DNA from: Karstenula rhodostoma CBS 690.94
Taxonomy: Eukaryota > Ascomycota > Dothideomycetes > Pleosporales > Didymosphaeriaceae
Reading direction: 5' to 3'
Assembly (NCBI GenBank): GCA_010093485.1
Contig: MU001500.1
Span: 1,653,478 to 1,717,477 of the forward strand
DNA: 64,000 nt
Part shown: in pieces, positions 31,838-43,807 of the stretch
Layout of the letters: each line of letters opens with the position of its first letter
Position numbering within the stretch: the first letter of the stretch is position 1
Position numbers and translations under genes: made by a program
Notes under the pieces: model-generated
What the model was told of the DNA's origin: nothing
The model's input: the letters and a program-made list of their open reading frames with translations, nothing else
Database searches by the model: none

Positions 31838-31915
31838 TCTACCACGCAAACCACAAGCGTGGACGCTCGTCTCACACCAAGTCAATATATACAAGTGAAA
31901 CCCGCAAAGAGCCCT

Positions 31916-33037
31916 CTACAACCGCGCCTCACTCAACTTCCCCGCAATAACCTCCATCACCTTCTGCACGGGCATCTCCCCCACGCTCAACCCCGTCCAA
32001 TACTTATCCTGCTCCAGGCCCTGATATATCATCGCCTCGGTCCCCAGCACAACCCCCCACCCCTCCCCCCTCGCAATCTCAGCAATCTCCGTCCACGGCG
32101 CCGGATGATAGCACATCTCCAACACCACGCCCTTATGCGCCTTCCCCAAAAACGTCTCCAGCACCGCCCGCGCCTCGACCTCGGCCTCGGTCCTCGGCGC
32201 AAAATCAGGCACACACGCCACTATCGCGCCGACCCCTTCCAACGCCTCCGCCTCCGCCACACTAGCTACATCCACCAGCTCCCCCCCGTACCCGCGCGCC
32301 GTGCACTCGGCTATCACGGCGCGGACTTCCTCCCTGTCCCTGTTGACGAGGTACACGCGGGTGGCTTTCAGCCAGGTGCGCAGGGCGTAGACGGCGGAGC
32401 GGGCGGCGCCGCCGCCGCCTACGACGAGGGCGGGCTTGTGGTGGAAGGTTGCGGCTGGGGAGGGGACGTTGGCGTAGAAGGCGTCGCGGATGCCGATGAC
32501 GTCTGTGTTGGTGCCGCAGTAGAGGCGGGCGCCTGTCGTTGGGGAGGTGCGCAGGAAGAGGGTGTTTACGGCGCCGACGGCGAGGGCTTCCGGGGTGAGG
32601 GTGTCGAGGTGGGGGAGGATGGTGACTTTGTGGGGCATGGTTATTGAGGCGCCTGTTGGGGTGGTATGTTAGACTATGTGCGTGGAAGGTCGGGGGAGGT
32701 GGAGGTAAGGTGGTACGGTGCGGGAAGAGGGAGGGTAGGGAGGTGTAGAGGCTAATCCGAAGTACAGTTCATGCATGCAAGAAAGGTACGCCCGGGTCAT
32801 GAGGAAGGTTGGTGGGGTTGACGTACCGTAGAACCTGGGATCTTCACGTAACCGCAGGAACAGATCCATGTCTGTGGAGTCGAGGGGGAACTGCGACCAT
32901 GGCAGACCGAGGCCGTCGTATATTGTTTGGTGGAGGAGGGGGGACAGAGAGTGTGCGATGGGGTGGCCGAAGAGGTAGCCGTGGCGCTCGACGGTGTCTA
33001 ACCGCGGGTCGGTCATCTCGGAGGACGGCTGTGCCAT
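31916..33037 (-). CDS. qutB: Quinate/shikimate dehydrogenase (catabolic)
   Basis: Exons 33037-32827 and 32652-31916 join over a 174-nt intron (the longest in the window) to give 315 codons. The enzyme oxidises quinate to 3-dehydroquinate with NAD. Landmarks are [14 protein letters not shown] in the substrate domain, [10 protein letters not shown] with the catalytic Lys just after the splice site, [13 protein letters not shown] with the paired Asp, and the Rossmann loop [15 protein letters not shown] followed by YLVNRD. It shares no introns with qutG. It faces qutD across a 693-bp divergent promoter. The Neurospora orthologue is qa-3. Confidence 0.94.
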
Positions 33038-33730
33038 GGTGGACGGTGTGTGATGGGAAGTGATATGACGAAAACAGAAAGACGTGGCTGGCCTCAGTGT
33101 AAATTCTGGGGGATCTGGGGAAGGATGCACGGGCGTCAACGTCCAAGATCTAGATATGTTATGCAGCTGCTGTGAAACTGGTCCGAGGTTCAATTGGCTG
33201 CCCCCGGGCGTTTTGTACGGGACATTTCTGGCAAAGCGTAACCCCGCAGATTTTCCCCGTGTGCTGAATGTTCATCCAGGGCGCAAGTCATGACAACGCC
33301 GATGACGGCGGGGACAGCCAATCACCACCACTCGCCTGGAAGAGCTTTCATCCGAACCCGTTCACGACCGTTCACGCTGCCCTGATCCGACGCCAAACAA
33401 GGACGCCGATCGTCTTCCAAGCGTCTGCGCCGCCATGTCCCCGCCAGTAGGGCCATGGCGAATGGCAAGACTTTTTCCAGACGGCGCTGGATGAGGAATT
33501 GTCCCTGCACGCCTCTCGCTTCCTACCCCGTGGAGGCAGCTCCTCCGCGTGTTAAGCTGGGGTCTGGATCTGGGGTAAGAATGCGTACTATATGAAGCAG
33601 TGATGCACCCTTGACTTGTTTCCATCGACCAGACTCTCGGATCCCGTCTCATCGCCTTCCACTCCATCTCCTCCCCCCTTTCGACCATCTCACAAGAGTC
33701 GGGCTACGCTCGAAATAATTTTTATTCACC
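33038..33730. promoter_or_regulatory. Divergent qutB/qutD promoter
   Basis: 693 bp between outward-facing start codons. A half site GGGTAAG lies at about 33573-33579, but I see no full palindrome. A pyrimidine-rich leader precedes the qutD ATG. Confidence 0.5.
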
Positions 33731-35396
33731 ATGGGCATCCTCGCCTTCGTGGAGGACAGGCCGACACCCAAGGCCGTCTACAACTGGCGCGTCTACACAG
33801 CTGCGGCCGTCGCATCGTGGGCATCATGCATGATTGGCTACGACTCCGCCTTCATCGGCACGACCCTCGCGTTGCCGTCCTTTGTGAAGGAGTTCTCGCT
33901 CGATAAGATGGGCGCCGCCGAGCTCGCTCTCACAAAGGCCAACATCGTATCGGTGTACCAGGCTGGTGCTTTCTTCGGCTCCTTCGGTGCATATGCTTCC
34001 AGTTACTACCTGGGCAGGAGAAAGTCGCTCCTGATCTGGTGCACAGTCTTCATCCTCGGTGCTGGTCTGATGCTGGGCGCGAACGCACAGCGCGGTCTCG
34101 GTCTTATCATCGGCGGGCGCGTGCTGGCTGGTCTGGGTGTGGGTGGTGCATCCAACATGGTGCCCATCTACATCTCTGAGCTTTCGCCGCCCGCGGTACG
34201 AGGAAGACTCGTTGGTATCTACGAACTCGGCTGGCAGATCGGTGGCCTCGTGGGCTTCTGGATCAACTACGGCCTGCAGGAGACCATGGAGCCGTCGCAC
34301 AAGCAATGGATTATCCCCTTCGCGGTGCAGCTGATCCCCGCCGGCTGCCTTCTCTTCGGCGCCATCTGGATGAAGGAATCCCCCCGCTGGCTGCTGAGCA
34401 AGGGTCATCGTGACCTGGCGTTGAAGAATCTGTGCTGGATCCGCAACCTGCCGCCCACCGATCTGTACATTGTCGAGGAGGTCGCCGCCATCGACGCGCA
34501 AATCGAACACGACCGCATCCACGTCGGTGCGGGCTTCTGGAAGCCCTTCGCCGCGCTCAAGGAGCGCAAGGTCCAGTGGCGCTTCTTCCTGGGCAGCATG
34601 CTCTTCTTGTGGCAGAACGGCTCCGGCATCAACGCTATCGTAAGTCAACCCACCACCCTGTTCACCCTCGGCCCGCGCTAATAGCCCCCAGAACTACTAC
34701 TCCCCCACCGTCTTCAAGTCCATCGGCATCACAGGCACCAGCACGGGCTTCCTCACCACCGGCATCTTCGGCGTCGTCAAGACAGTCGTAACCGTCATCT
34801 GGCTCCTTTGGCTCATCGACCGCCTCGGCCGCACCAAGCTCCTCATGTTCGGCGCCGCCGGCGGATCCATCTGCATGTGGATCATCGGCGCCTACATCTG
34901 CGTCAAAGGCGCGGACGCCAAGAACCCCGACGCCCAGCTCTCGGGCGGCGGCATCGCCGCCATCTTCTTCTTCTACCTCTGGACCGCCTTCTACACGCCG
35001 TCCTGGAACGGCACCCCCTGGGTCATCAACTCGGAAATGTTCTCCCAGAACACGCGCTCCCTCGGCCAAGCCTCGGCCGCCGCCTCCAACTGGTTCTGGA
35101 ACTTCATCATCTCGCGCTTCACCCCGCAGATGTTCAACACCATGGGCTACGGCGTGTATTTCTTCTTTGCCTCCCTCATGATCCTGAGTATTCCGTTTGT
35201 CTACTTCCTCATCCCCGAGACGAAGAGTATTCCCCTCGAGCACATGGATGAGCTGTTTGCGATCCAGGGCACGCGCAGGGCGCATGCGATTATGATGGAG
35301 AGGCTGTTGTGTGAGGACGAGGAGTTTAGGCATGATGCCTCTGGCGCGGGGTTGACGGTGGAGAAGGCGAAGGCTGAACAGGTTGAGAGCGTGTAG
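33731..35396 (+). CDS. qutD: Quinate permease (MFS sugar porter family)
   Basis: Exons 33731-34639 and 34692-35396 (52-nt intron) give 537 codons, the normal length for QutD/Qa-y. It imports quinate with protons across the plasma membrane. Sugar-porter signatures are all present: GRRKSLLIW after TM2, GRVLAGLGVGGASNMVPIY, PPAVRGRLVGIYELGWQIG, KESPRWLLSKG before the central loop, NGSGINAINYYSP at the splice site, RLGRTKLL, and PETKSIPLEHMDELF near the C-terminus. The N-terminus (FVEDRPTPKAVYNWRVY) is typical of quinate permeases. In Aspergillus the protein is turned over by ubiquitination; the tail here is rich in Glu and Lys. Confidence 0.95.
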
Positions 35397-36861
35397 GTGG
35401 GTGCTGTGACGGGTTAACTAGTTATGTCTTAACATGATTGCTCGTGTGGTTTCTACCTTGCTCGTAACGTTCCTATGGCGTGCTGTGAGGTCGGGCCATC
35501 CAACCATCTACACCAAAAACCTAACCCATCCATCACAAGCAAAAACTCTTCCTTCTTCCTTCCACCGAAGCAACTCCACTCCGCACACAAACTTTCAAAC
35601 CTTACCAAACTACTATCGCAAACCCACTCAACCACACCCCCGTACTAACCTCACCACCCACCACTACTTTTTTGTAAAGTGGAGTTACTGTATCCGGACT
35701 CTTCAGTAACTCAATCCCCAGCTCCAAACAGTCTCTCAGTACGAACTAAGCTGTCACGTCTGTGGTTTCGGTTTCATCCTCGCCGACGCCCTAAACTGCA
35801 AATGCGGGACAAGCGGGGGCGGGAGCAGGTAAGGCAGGATATTAGATGGTATAACGCAAGATCTTGTGTCGTTGGGAGGTGGTGTGTTGGAGCGGCGGTG
35901 GGGATGTGATGGGGATGCGGACGGTTTAGAGTGGGGTGGTATGGGTGTCTGACTCGTAAGCATGCGCCACGCGAAGGGGGTGGGAGGGCGACGGTGGATG
36001 CATGCATGCGGGGGGACTGGCAGGGGGCGTGTACGTGCACGTGGGCGATGTGGATGGGCTGGCCATTGGGGGTGGGTGAACACCACACGTCGCAGGTGGA
36101 AGGGAGAGGTGGCTTTGTCTTCGGCGAGTGACGTCCGGTCCTTTGTCCACAGCACCGTGGCGGAGACGGTAGCAGAGAGGCGGGAAAGTGACCTGCGATA
36201 TAGGTCAGCGGCGTGATGGCTATTACATCACCGACACTAGCCTTCACGCTGCCGTTGGCGAAGCCTGCCACGCGTGCGTGTCCCGCTAGGTATGATTAAT
36301 TAAGTCTAATACCTGATGTGACGAGCGTCGATGTCGTGGGCGAGAGAACGGGTGGGTTGAAAACGCGAACCTCGCTCTATCTAGTGTTGTAGATTTATCC
36401 CCATGGGCTGGATGTGGTTGGTTAAGTAGAAGTTGGCAAAGTGATGGTCGTTATAAACGGCTTGTTGAGGGCTGGTCCTGGTTTCGCCTCTGGGCATCTT
36501 CGGGTAGAACTGGTGCGAGCGGGCATCTGCACGGCTGTTGATATTAGTCGGCAAAGAGTACCTTGAGATGATCGTACCACTTCCAGGAGCCGGTTAGGAA
36601 TAACGTAACTCGAGTTGCGCGGGTGGTCGGTTTGTAAAGGACGCATACCGCCCACTTATCGGGCTGTTCTACCTGACACTTAGAACGCACGGGTATCGCG
36701 TAAAATACGGCAGGGAGGCGAGCATGAGGGAGCGTGATATGAGTGCGATGGCATTCCAGTCCGCATCGTTGTGTATGCGAACTCGTAAATTGGTGTACAA
36801 GGCAGCTGCTGGAACGAAAGGAGCACGGGCTCAAGATGGTATAATCATTATCATCGCTTGT
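35397..36861. other. Intergenic stretch right of the quinate cluster
   Basis: No supported gene. It contains A/C-rich sequence at 35500-35660 and a G-rich tract at 35870-36110. Apparent ORFs on both strands overlap each other and carry no domain. Confidence 0.45.
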
Positions 36862-37227
36862 AAAAGTTTCTCCCCACCTTTCTATAGTACTGGATACAGG
36901 TTGTCTCTGGAATATATCCACCTTTTACTATAAGTAGCTAACTAAATTTGATACTTCGCGCGCTCGGGCAAGCCGCGGCAAACCACAGTAAATGAACTCG
37001 GCGGGGTGCCAAACACAAATATTTCAAACAGCCTAAGTAGCTAACTATTAGCTAGATTCTGTTGAATGTTGACATTGGGGCGTAGTAGAGGCTAAATTAG
37101 GGTTAAAATACATTAAGTTAGTCTACTAAAGGAGGAAACACCAATAGCTAGCTCCTTATAGTAAAAGGTAGGGATATTCTGGAGATATTCTGTATCTAGT
37201 ACCATAGAAAGGTGAGGAGAAACTTTT
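36862..37227. mobile_element. MITE-like element B, 366 bp, 82-bp terminal inverted repeats
   Basis: Arms 36862-36943 and 37146-37227 are inverted repeats aligning without gaps over 82 bp, with 13 mismatches by eye, 10 of them transitions. Ends read AAAAGTTTCTCC; the inner border reads CTTTTACTATAAG. There is no transposase ORF. The interior includes the 65-bp core (36948-37013) shared with element A and with 49.9 kb, and a second block (about 37100-37135, with TACTAAAGGA) also resembling element A (about 12216-12243). No target duplication is certain. The end sequences do not resemble those of element A. Confidence 0.8.
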
Positions 37228-37946
37228 TCATAGCACCGATAGCAGATGCTTGTCACGGTAGTGTTGGTAACGGGAGTATAAGCTGTTCGCGTGTATGATT
37301 CGACATCGTCAACGTCAAAGGAGATTGGTTCTGTTGATTCCAGTTCACCAAAGGGGGTGTGGGCCGGGATGGTGGACGTCGGACGTTAGATGTCGAGTAA
37401 GCTGGAGGTACTCGTTCCACGAGGTTTGTTTGGTTGCTATGTAACTATTCTTCTTGACCATGCCGGCTAAGAGGAGTGGACTAGCCTAGCCTATTGGTAT
37501 CTATGGATCCGTTAGTCACCAGTAGCTTGCCTTGGCCAACGCGTCTCAGAGATGTACTCAGTACATACCGCTAGAATGTTGTGCTCGAATCGATCAGTGG
37601 TGTAATGTCTTGATTGCTGCAGTTGGCGGCACTGGTCATGTCGACGCTCCAGCTCGGAACTTGGTGCTGGCTGCGCTCATAGCGATGGATCGCTTGCGGG
37701 CTAAGGTCTTTGGACTGTCAGCTGCGATGGTAGGTGGTCGTTCCAAGGCTGATGAAAAGTCACGTGACGTTTCTTGCGGCGCAAGGATATCGAACTCCGG
37801 TGTCAGGCACGTCTTATTTCTACATGTTGACATTCCACTAATGATTCTGGTGCGTCAATTCAAGATGGAAGCGACTGTTACATGGCATGTACCTCATCAG
37901 CATCAAGTACACCAAAAGTAACATGAACCCCTTTAATTACTTATAG
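37228..37946. other. Intergenic stretch before the kelch relic
   Basis: A 129-codon ORF at 37532-37921 could hold a decayed upstream exon of the kelch gene, but I cannot align it to that family. Otherwise nothing is seen. Confidence 0.4.
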
Positions 37947-39333
37947 TTTTTCAATACCATCTACAATACGTGGAATAAGAACGTTCCGGACGGTAGCCAG
38001 CAAGAGATCCTATGGCCAGTGTATGGTGCATCAACGGTCACGGACGAAGGTGTAGCATGTTTTTACGGTGACTACTTGAAATACCTCGGACCCGAGATGG
38101 AACTGCGATCCTTCATGTTAAACAGTCTCATATCCTTCAAAACTCAAACAAACAAGTGGACGAATGATACCGGTCCGACCCCACGAGCCGAGGGCAACAT
38201 ACACTACATCCCAGCTTCTGAAAAGGCCGAAGACTACTCCTCATACAATTTTTCAGTTATAGTATCGTCAAATGACATAGGGAACCTATTGACGTTTGCG
38301 CAGCTACGTTTATGGTGGTATTTCCGCCAATGCTCTGCTCTTGCGGACGGAACCATACTCACTTTACCGTCCTTCGAGTGGATATCGGTGCGCTACCATC
38401 TACTAGCAAACACATCTAAGCTAACAATCGCCAATATTTTCCCATCCCTGGAAGAAAATACTTCGCCAACGGCAAAGCATGGCCATCTTGCAATGTATTC
38501 AAGACTTCTAGATGATTGTCATGGGTGGACAGATGTATAATCCAGATAGTGAACAGAGATGCGACTCTCCAAACACCGGAGGGCAGCACGGGCTATTGTT
38601 TGGCCAAGAGGCAACCGATCTGAGTGTCCAGTGGCGCGGGTTGATGTTGGATGTCTCTTCGTATCGCGTGCCTCGCAACATCACTGAAATCATCGGCGGC
38701 GGGTATGGCTTCCATGGTGCCTAGATGTCGTCGACCACTCGCACTGACGTCTTGCAGAGCGAACGGCAAGGCCACTTTGACAGCGTCTGCGTTGGGCTGG
38801 CAGACAAGCGATCTCAGCGCGCGCCTACACGAGCAATACTCACCCGACCCCCACCCCCAAAAAAACAAAAAACAAAAAAAACACACACACAAACAAAGGC
38901 CATAGCGGGCGGCGCTGTCGAGGGTGTTGTCGCCTTGATAACCGCCGTCGTCATCGCGCTCTGCCTGCGTCGACGGCAGCGACAACGACGCAACCAGACC
39001 TCCCCAGCCGTCCAAAACGAGCAGCGCAACCCAAGCCCCATAGACCACGACAAGTATCTAACCAGCCCTACAACAGCATCCTATCCCTCCCCGTACGTCC
39101 ATAGCCCGCATCACACCCTTCCCACCACGCCGTCGTCGCCGTCTTGGTCTAAGCAGCACTCCCCAGAGACGTACTATCAGGGCACGCCGCCGCTGGCACT
39201 GCAGGATACTTGGGCGGACTGGCAAAGGGACAGCAGGCGTACTATGCAGTACCGCAGGACCCGCTGCAAGGTCATAAATATGCGCATTTCGGAGAGGCAA
39301 GTGCGGAGCTGCCAGGTACGGAGGGCGTGGTGA
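37947..39333 (+). pseudogene. Decayed kelch-propeller membrane protein gene
   Basis: Fragments of a kelch/galactose-oxidase-type single-pass protein lie in order but in changing frames. They are: NTWNKNVPDGSQQEILWP with VYGASTVTDEGVACFYG (from 37947, after a TTATAG acceptor); TPRAEGNIHYIPASEKA; GTILTLPSFEWISV; RQMIVMGGQMYNPDSE from 38509; then GGQHGLLFGQE and YRVPRNITEIIGGG. A normal intron (GTATGG...TTGCAG, about 38702-38757) leads to ANGKATLTASALGW. An A/C-rich low-complexity tract at 38860-38900 shifts the frame before a TM helix (AIAGGAVEGVVALITAVVIAL) and a basic tail. Much of the propeller is missing after the HYIPASE block, and frameshifts occur near 38511 and in the A-rich tract. The start is not identified. 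Confidence 0.65.
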
Positions 39334-41138
39334 GCGAGTTCCCGGAGAGGGAAAGTCCGGTGGTGAGGTAGGGTGGTTGCGCTGGGAGGGATGTGTGTTT
39401 GTGTGTCGTCTCGCGTTTCTGTATATATTCTATATGATCATTACGAGGATGAGGCTGTTGTCTAGTAATTATTGAACACACGGCGATGTCGTACTATAGA
39501 TGTATTTTCTAGACAGTTGGTCGAAATAGACAGAGACAACATAATAAACGTGCACCGTGAGGTGGGACGCTGTTTTAAGTGGTTTTTGAAGCGGTAGCGA
39601 TTTAGTACATTTGTTGGACAGTGGGTCGAACCAGGTAAGAGGGACACTATCAATGAATGAGCACTGAGGTCACACGGTCCCTGAGCAGTTTAGAGTTGCT
39701 ATACCCCCCTTGGCAAGCTGGTGTCATGGCGTATAGGTGAGAATAAGATCGAGAGGCCTGATTGTTGCCACTGGAAGAGAGACCGGAGAAACCTTTCGTC
39801 GATAGGTGGTAATTTCAGCTTCCGCGGAAGGCTATCCACGGAAGGCTATGGAAGTTAGATTGCGGCAGTGGACTGATGTTAATCGAATGATTCCATGGTT
39901 TCAAAGCTGCTCGTGATTCAGTCTAAATTTCGGCCAGGGTGCCTCTCATTGATCGTTGCGATTGAGACTGTAGGATAAGTTCATTAAGAAGCGTAAAGGT
40001 AGGAGTCGGTGAAGCTCGACTAGTGGCGGCAAAGTTTGCGGTACACAACTGGCATAGTGTGTTTCGGCCTATCGGGAGGACAAGGCTGGGCCGCCTCCGT
40101 GGGGACTGGGATCGAGGATACGGCCATACCCACGTCTGTTGGAGCCAAGGATTCGTCGTGTGACTTGATATAAAGCTCTCGTCATTGCTCCATGGGTTCT
40201 AGATGCTGCTCAGGCGGAGGCCTCCGATATCACCCGTGTACCTGGAGGATCTGGAGCTTTAACGCAGGTATCGCGAGGTGTTCACCCGCGTAATCGATAC
40301 TGGAAAAGGTATGGGACGGGAGGTGTACCGAAACCGGCGTAGTGGCATTCCTGACAAGGCATAGTTCCCGCAGAGCCGCAGAGCCGCCGACCAATATCCG
40401 ATCTTGGCAGCACTTGAGGATTTTGGCAGCATCCGACGTGCTTGATTTGCGTGCATCGCATCTTCATCCCGTTAGTTCTCGTAAAGCTTGCATTATTTCA
40501 ACGTCATAGTGTTTTGCGCTATATTTCGACCCGCGTGCAGACTCGCCCATATTGCCGACTTCGTGCTCATGTGACTGCGGGTCGCGCCACACGCGTTCCA
40601 CCTCCCCAGAGGCTCCTCCACAGTCATACACCACACCATTGATTTACCCCAGGGCATTCTTTTCTGCTCGACTCTCCGCGCACAAAAACCCCTCAACTAC
40701 TGCTTTCAACGCTGACAGGGTCGGCAAGAGAACGCCCAATCAAAAGCTGCACGGCGAGATTTTCGGGGGAAAACTTGATGCTTGCAGAGCCTCATGTGGG
40801 CCGCTAGAAGGCTTCTTCACTGTCAAGCTCCACATGGAACGCCTCAAAACTCGGCTGATGCTTGTTCGACCCGCCAATCTTTACTACTTCGGTGCACGCT
40901 AGAGCATGAGCGTACGACATCGCTTAAGCCGCAAAGATCAGACTGCTGCAGTGCCTTGCTTTGGGGTCTCCGCGCGCTCGTCACGAGATGGTATGAGGAG
41001 CACCATGGGGATCTATCGATCAGAGCGTGAAAGTGGGTCTCCCCTTGGGGTCGTATAAATGGGGGGAATCCAAGCCCACAAAACGTGTGTGTATCGCACA
41101 TCTTTTCGTTGATCCTTGAAACCCTCCTACTGTCCAAA
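39334..41138. other. Intergenic stretch, 1.8 kb, no gene seen
   Basis: Short ORFs only, none with a domain. The 100 bases before 41139 look like a promoter and leader (TATAAATGG at about 41054-41062 could serve as a TATA box). Confidence 0.5.
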
Positions 41139-43024
41139 ATGGACGAGAAAGAACTGCAACACACGGATCTTGGTAGCAAGGCCACTACTCCTCGCAACCT
41201 CTCCAAGAATGAGATCGAGGTCGCGCCCAAGGAAGGCTATGAAGCGCCCAAGGCAAGGGTTGAACGGATGGAGAACGCTCGAGGCGATGAGTCGGACAAC
41301 CTTATCCACGATCTTGAGAAGGAGCTTGAAGCGAGTGGCCATAAGAAGGGGTTCCTTGAGATGGAGTTCAAGAACCCGAAGCACTTCACGTGGATGCTAG
41401 TGGTTTTCGCTTCCATGGGTGGTCTGCTGTCTGGTCTCGACCAGAGCCTTATTTCCGGCGCCAACCTGACGCTGCCGCGTGATCTTAACTTCACTGCCGA
41501 GCAAAACTCCATGGTTAACTCTGGCATGCCCCTAGGAGGTATGTCACAGCATGGAAACATCTAGATACCTAGCTAATCATTGCGCAGCTGTCGCCGGTGC
41601 TTTCCTCATCTCGCCCTGCAACGAATACTTCGGCCGACGATGGGCCATCATCATCTCCTGCATCCTATACACGATTGGTGCTGCACTTGAAGCTGGTGCC
41701 GTCAGCTACGGAATGATGGTCGCCGGCCGTGTCATCCTCGGAGCCGGTGTCGGTCTCGAGGGTGGAACTGTTCCCGTCTACGTCGCTGAAACCGTCGAGG
41801 CCCGCATGCGCGGTAACCTTGTCTCGTTATACCAGTTCATGATTGCCCTCGGCGAAGTCCTCGGCTATGCTATCGCTGCCATGTTCATCACTGTCAAGGG
41901 CAGCTGGCGATATATTCTCGGCAGCTCCCTCATCTTCAGCACGATCATGGGCGTTGGCATTCTCTTCATGCCCGAGTCGCCCAGATTCCTGATGCACAAG
42001 GGTGACACTCTCGAGGCGTTCAAGGTGTGGAAGCGCATTCGCGGCATCGAAACCCACGAAGCACGAGAGGAGTTCTTCGTCATGAAGGTCAGCACTGAGG
42101 AAGAGGAGGCTGAGGTCGCTGCTGGCCGCACCAACAGATATCCTTGGATGGATTTCTTCACCAAGCCTCGCGCTCGCAGGGCCATCATCTATGCCAACAT
42201 GATGATCTTTCTTGGTCAATTCACGGTAAGCCAACGTTGCGGTACAAGTGAACATGCTTTCCTGGTAGAACACGAACTCTGGTTCTCGCCCGGATTAGGC
42301 ATCCACGAATATCCGTCCCCATTGTTCAGACATGTACTGACTTTCTCAGGGAATCAACGCTATTATGTACTACATGAGTGTTCTCATGAGCCAAGTCGGC
42401 TTCGACACCTACGATGCTACCTATATGTCTCTGGTAGGAGGTGGATCCCTTCTAATCGGCACGATCCCCGCCATCTTCCTCATGGAGACATGTGGACGTC
42501 GTTTCTGGGCCATTGCTATGTTGCCGGGATTCTTCATCGGGCTCGTCCTCGTCGGTGTCAGCTACCAGCTCAACACCCTTTCCGCACAGCTGGGTGTCTA
42601 CCTCACCGGTCTCATCCTTTACGAGCTCTTCTTCGGTTCGTACGCCGCACTCACCTGGGTCATTCCTTCCGAAGTGTACCCCACCTACCTGCGTTCGTAC
42701 GGCATGACGACATCCACCGGATGGCTATTCCTCTCCTCCTTCATCGTCACCTACAACTTCACCGGCATGCAGAACGCCATGTCAAAGACTGGTCTGACCC
42801 TCGGATTCTACGGCGGTATCGCTGTGCTCGGATGGTTCTACCAGATTCTTTTCATGCCTGAGACCAAGGACAAGACTCTTGAGGAAATTGACCAGCTGTT
42901 CCACAAGCCCACGCACCAGTTGGTCAGGGAGAACATCAAAAGCTCGAAGCAAGTCACCAGCGACCTGCTCCACTTCCGCTTCTACAAGGTGTTCATCCAG
43001 AACAACCAGCGTGATGCCGAGTAA
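41139..43024 (+). CDS. MFS sugar/polyol transporter
   Basis: Exons 41139-41538, 41588-42225 and 42350-43024 (introns of 49 and 124 nt) give 570 codons. A 95-residue cytosolic N-terminus rich in Lys/Glu precedes 12 predicted TM helices. Family signatures are GGLLSGLDQSLISGA in TM1, YFGRRWAIIIS, GRVILGAGVGLEGGTVPVYVAE, MPESPRFLMHKG, GINAIMYYMS in TM7 directly after intron 2, METCGRRFW, WVIPSEVYPTYLRS and MPETKDKTLEEIDQLF. The substrate is not evident; the PVYVAE and long N-terminus recall fungal hexose/polyol porters. The gene is intact, unlike its neighbours. Confidence 0.93.
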
Positions 43025-43807
43025 ACAGTTCCGTAGGGGAAGAAGTAAAAGGATACAGGTGAAGAATGATGAACGATGAATGGTGGATATTTGTTTGTAG
43101 TACCGTCACGAATACCCCTGAAATTTAGCCACGACATATACGATAGACAAAAGACATGACCTATCAATTGCATGATAAAATCGATTATTTTTCTGTTTGA
43201 TGATTTATTCACGCTGCCCCCACCGTCCTTGCCCTCAACGTGTCGTGACTTGTGGTGTTCACTCACGATGTGCAAATGGCGCTAACACCAGAAGGGAAAG
43301 GTGCGTACCCTTTTCCCCCACGCATCACATGCGACATATCATCTTCGCAGAGTTAACAGCTCTCTTCCTACGCCGAAACTACTTTCAATCTCACCTAGAT
43401 ACTGTCGACATCAACACTGTCTACATCAAACTGGTGCGGCCTCTTACGTACATATGCGTACGTTTGTGGTGCTTGGCGCGTGCTTGGCGTAACCCACTCA
43501 ATAACGGGGGGCACCCGCGCGCAAGTAGCGGGCCCCCGAGGAGCCACAGTCACGCCCTCCATCACTCTCCACTCGTTCATCTATGTTAGTCATCTTTACC
43601 TTGCTACAGTATATTTCACACTCGCCACCCGCGCACACCCGTGCACACCCGCGCAGGCTTCTTTCGTGCGTCGCGTCAGTGAACGCGACGCGCTAGTACA
43701 ACACGTGCCAAACAGGCCAAAAAAGAACACATGGGCCTAGCTGCTCCGTTTTGTGGACAGAAGATTCCGCACACATTCATTTTCGTGTATGGGTGTTGAC
43801 TTTGAGC
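43025..43807. other. Intergenic stretch, no gene seen
   Basis: Holds the transporter 3' end and the promoter of the next gene. A short CGCACACCCGTGCACACCCGCGC repeat-like patch lies at about 43625-43655. Confidence 0.4.

Noticed and set aside
35754..36271. Overlapping His/Pro/Ser-rich ORFs on the minus strand
   Set aside because: Composition reflects G-rich low-complexity DNA on the plus strand; three frames are open at once.
37770..37810. Reverse-strand GAGTTCGATATCC, similar to a tRNA B box
   Set aside because: The stem around it does not pair as a T arm, and CTTGCG/CGCAAG next to it forms an unrelated small hairpin.
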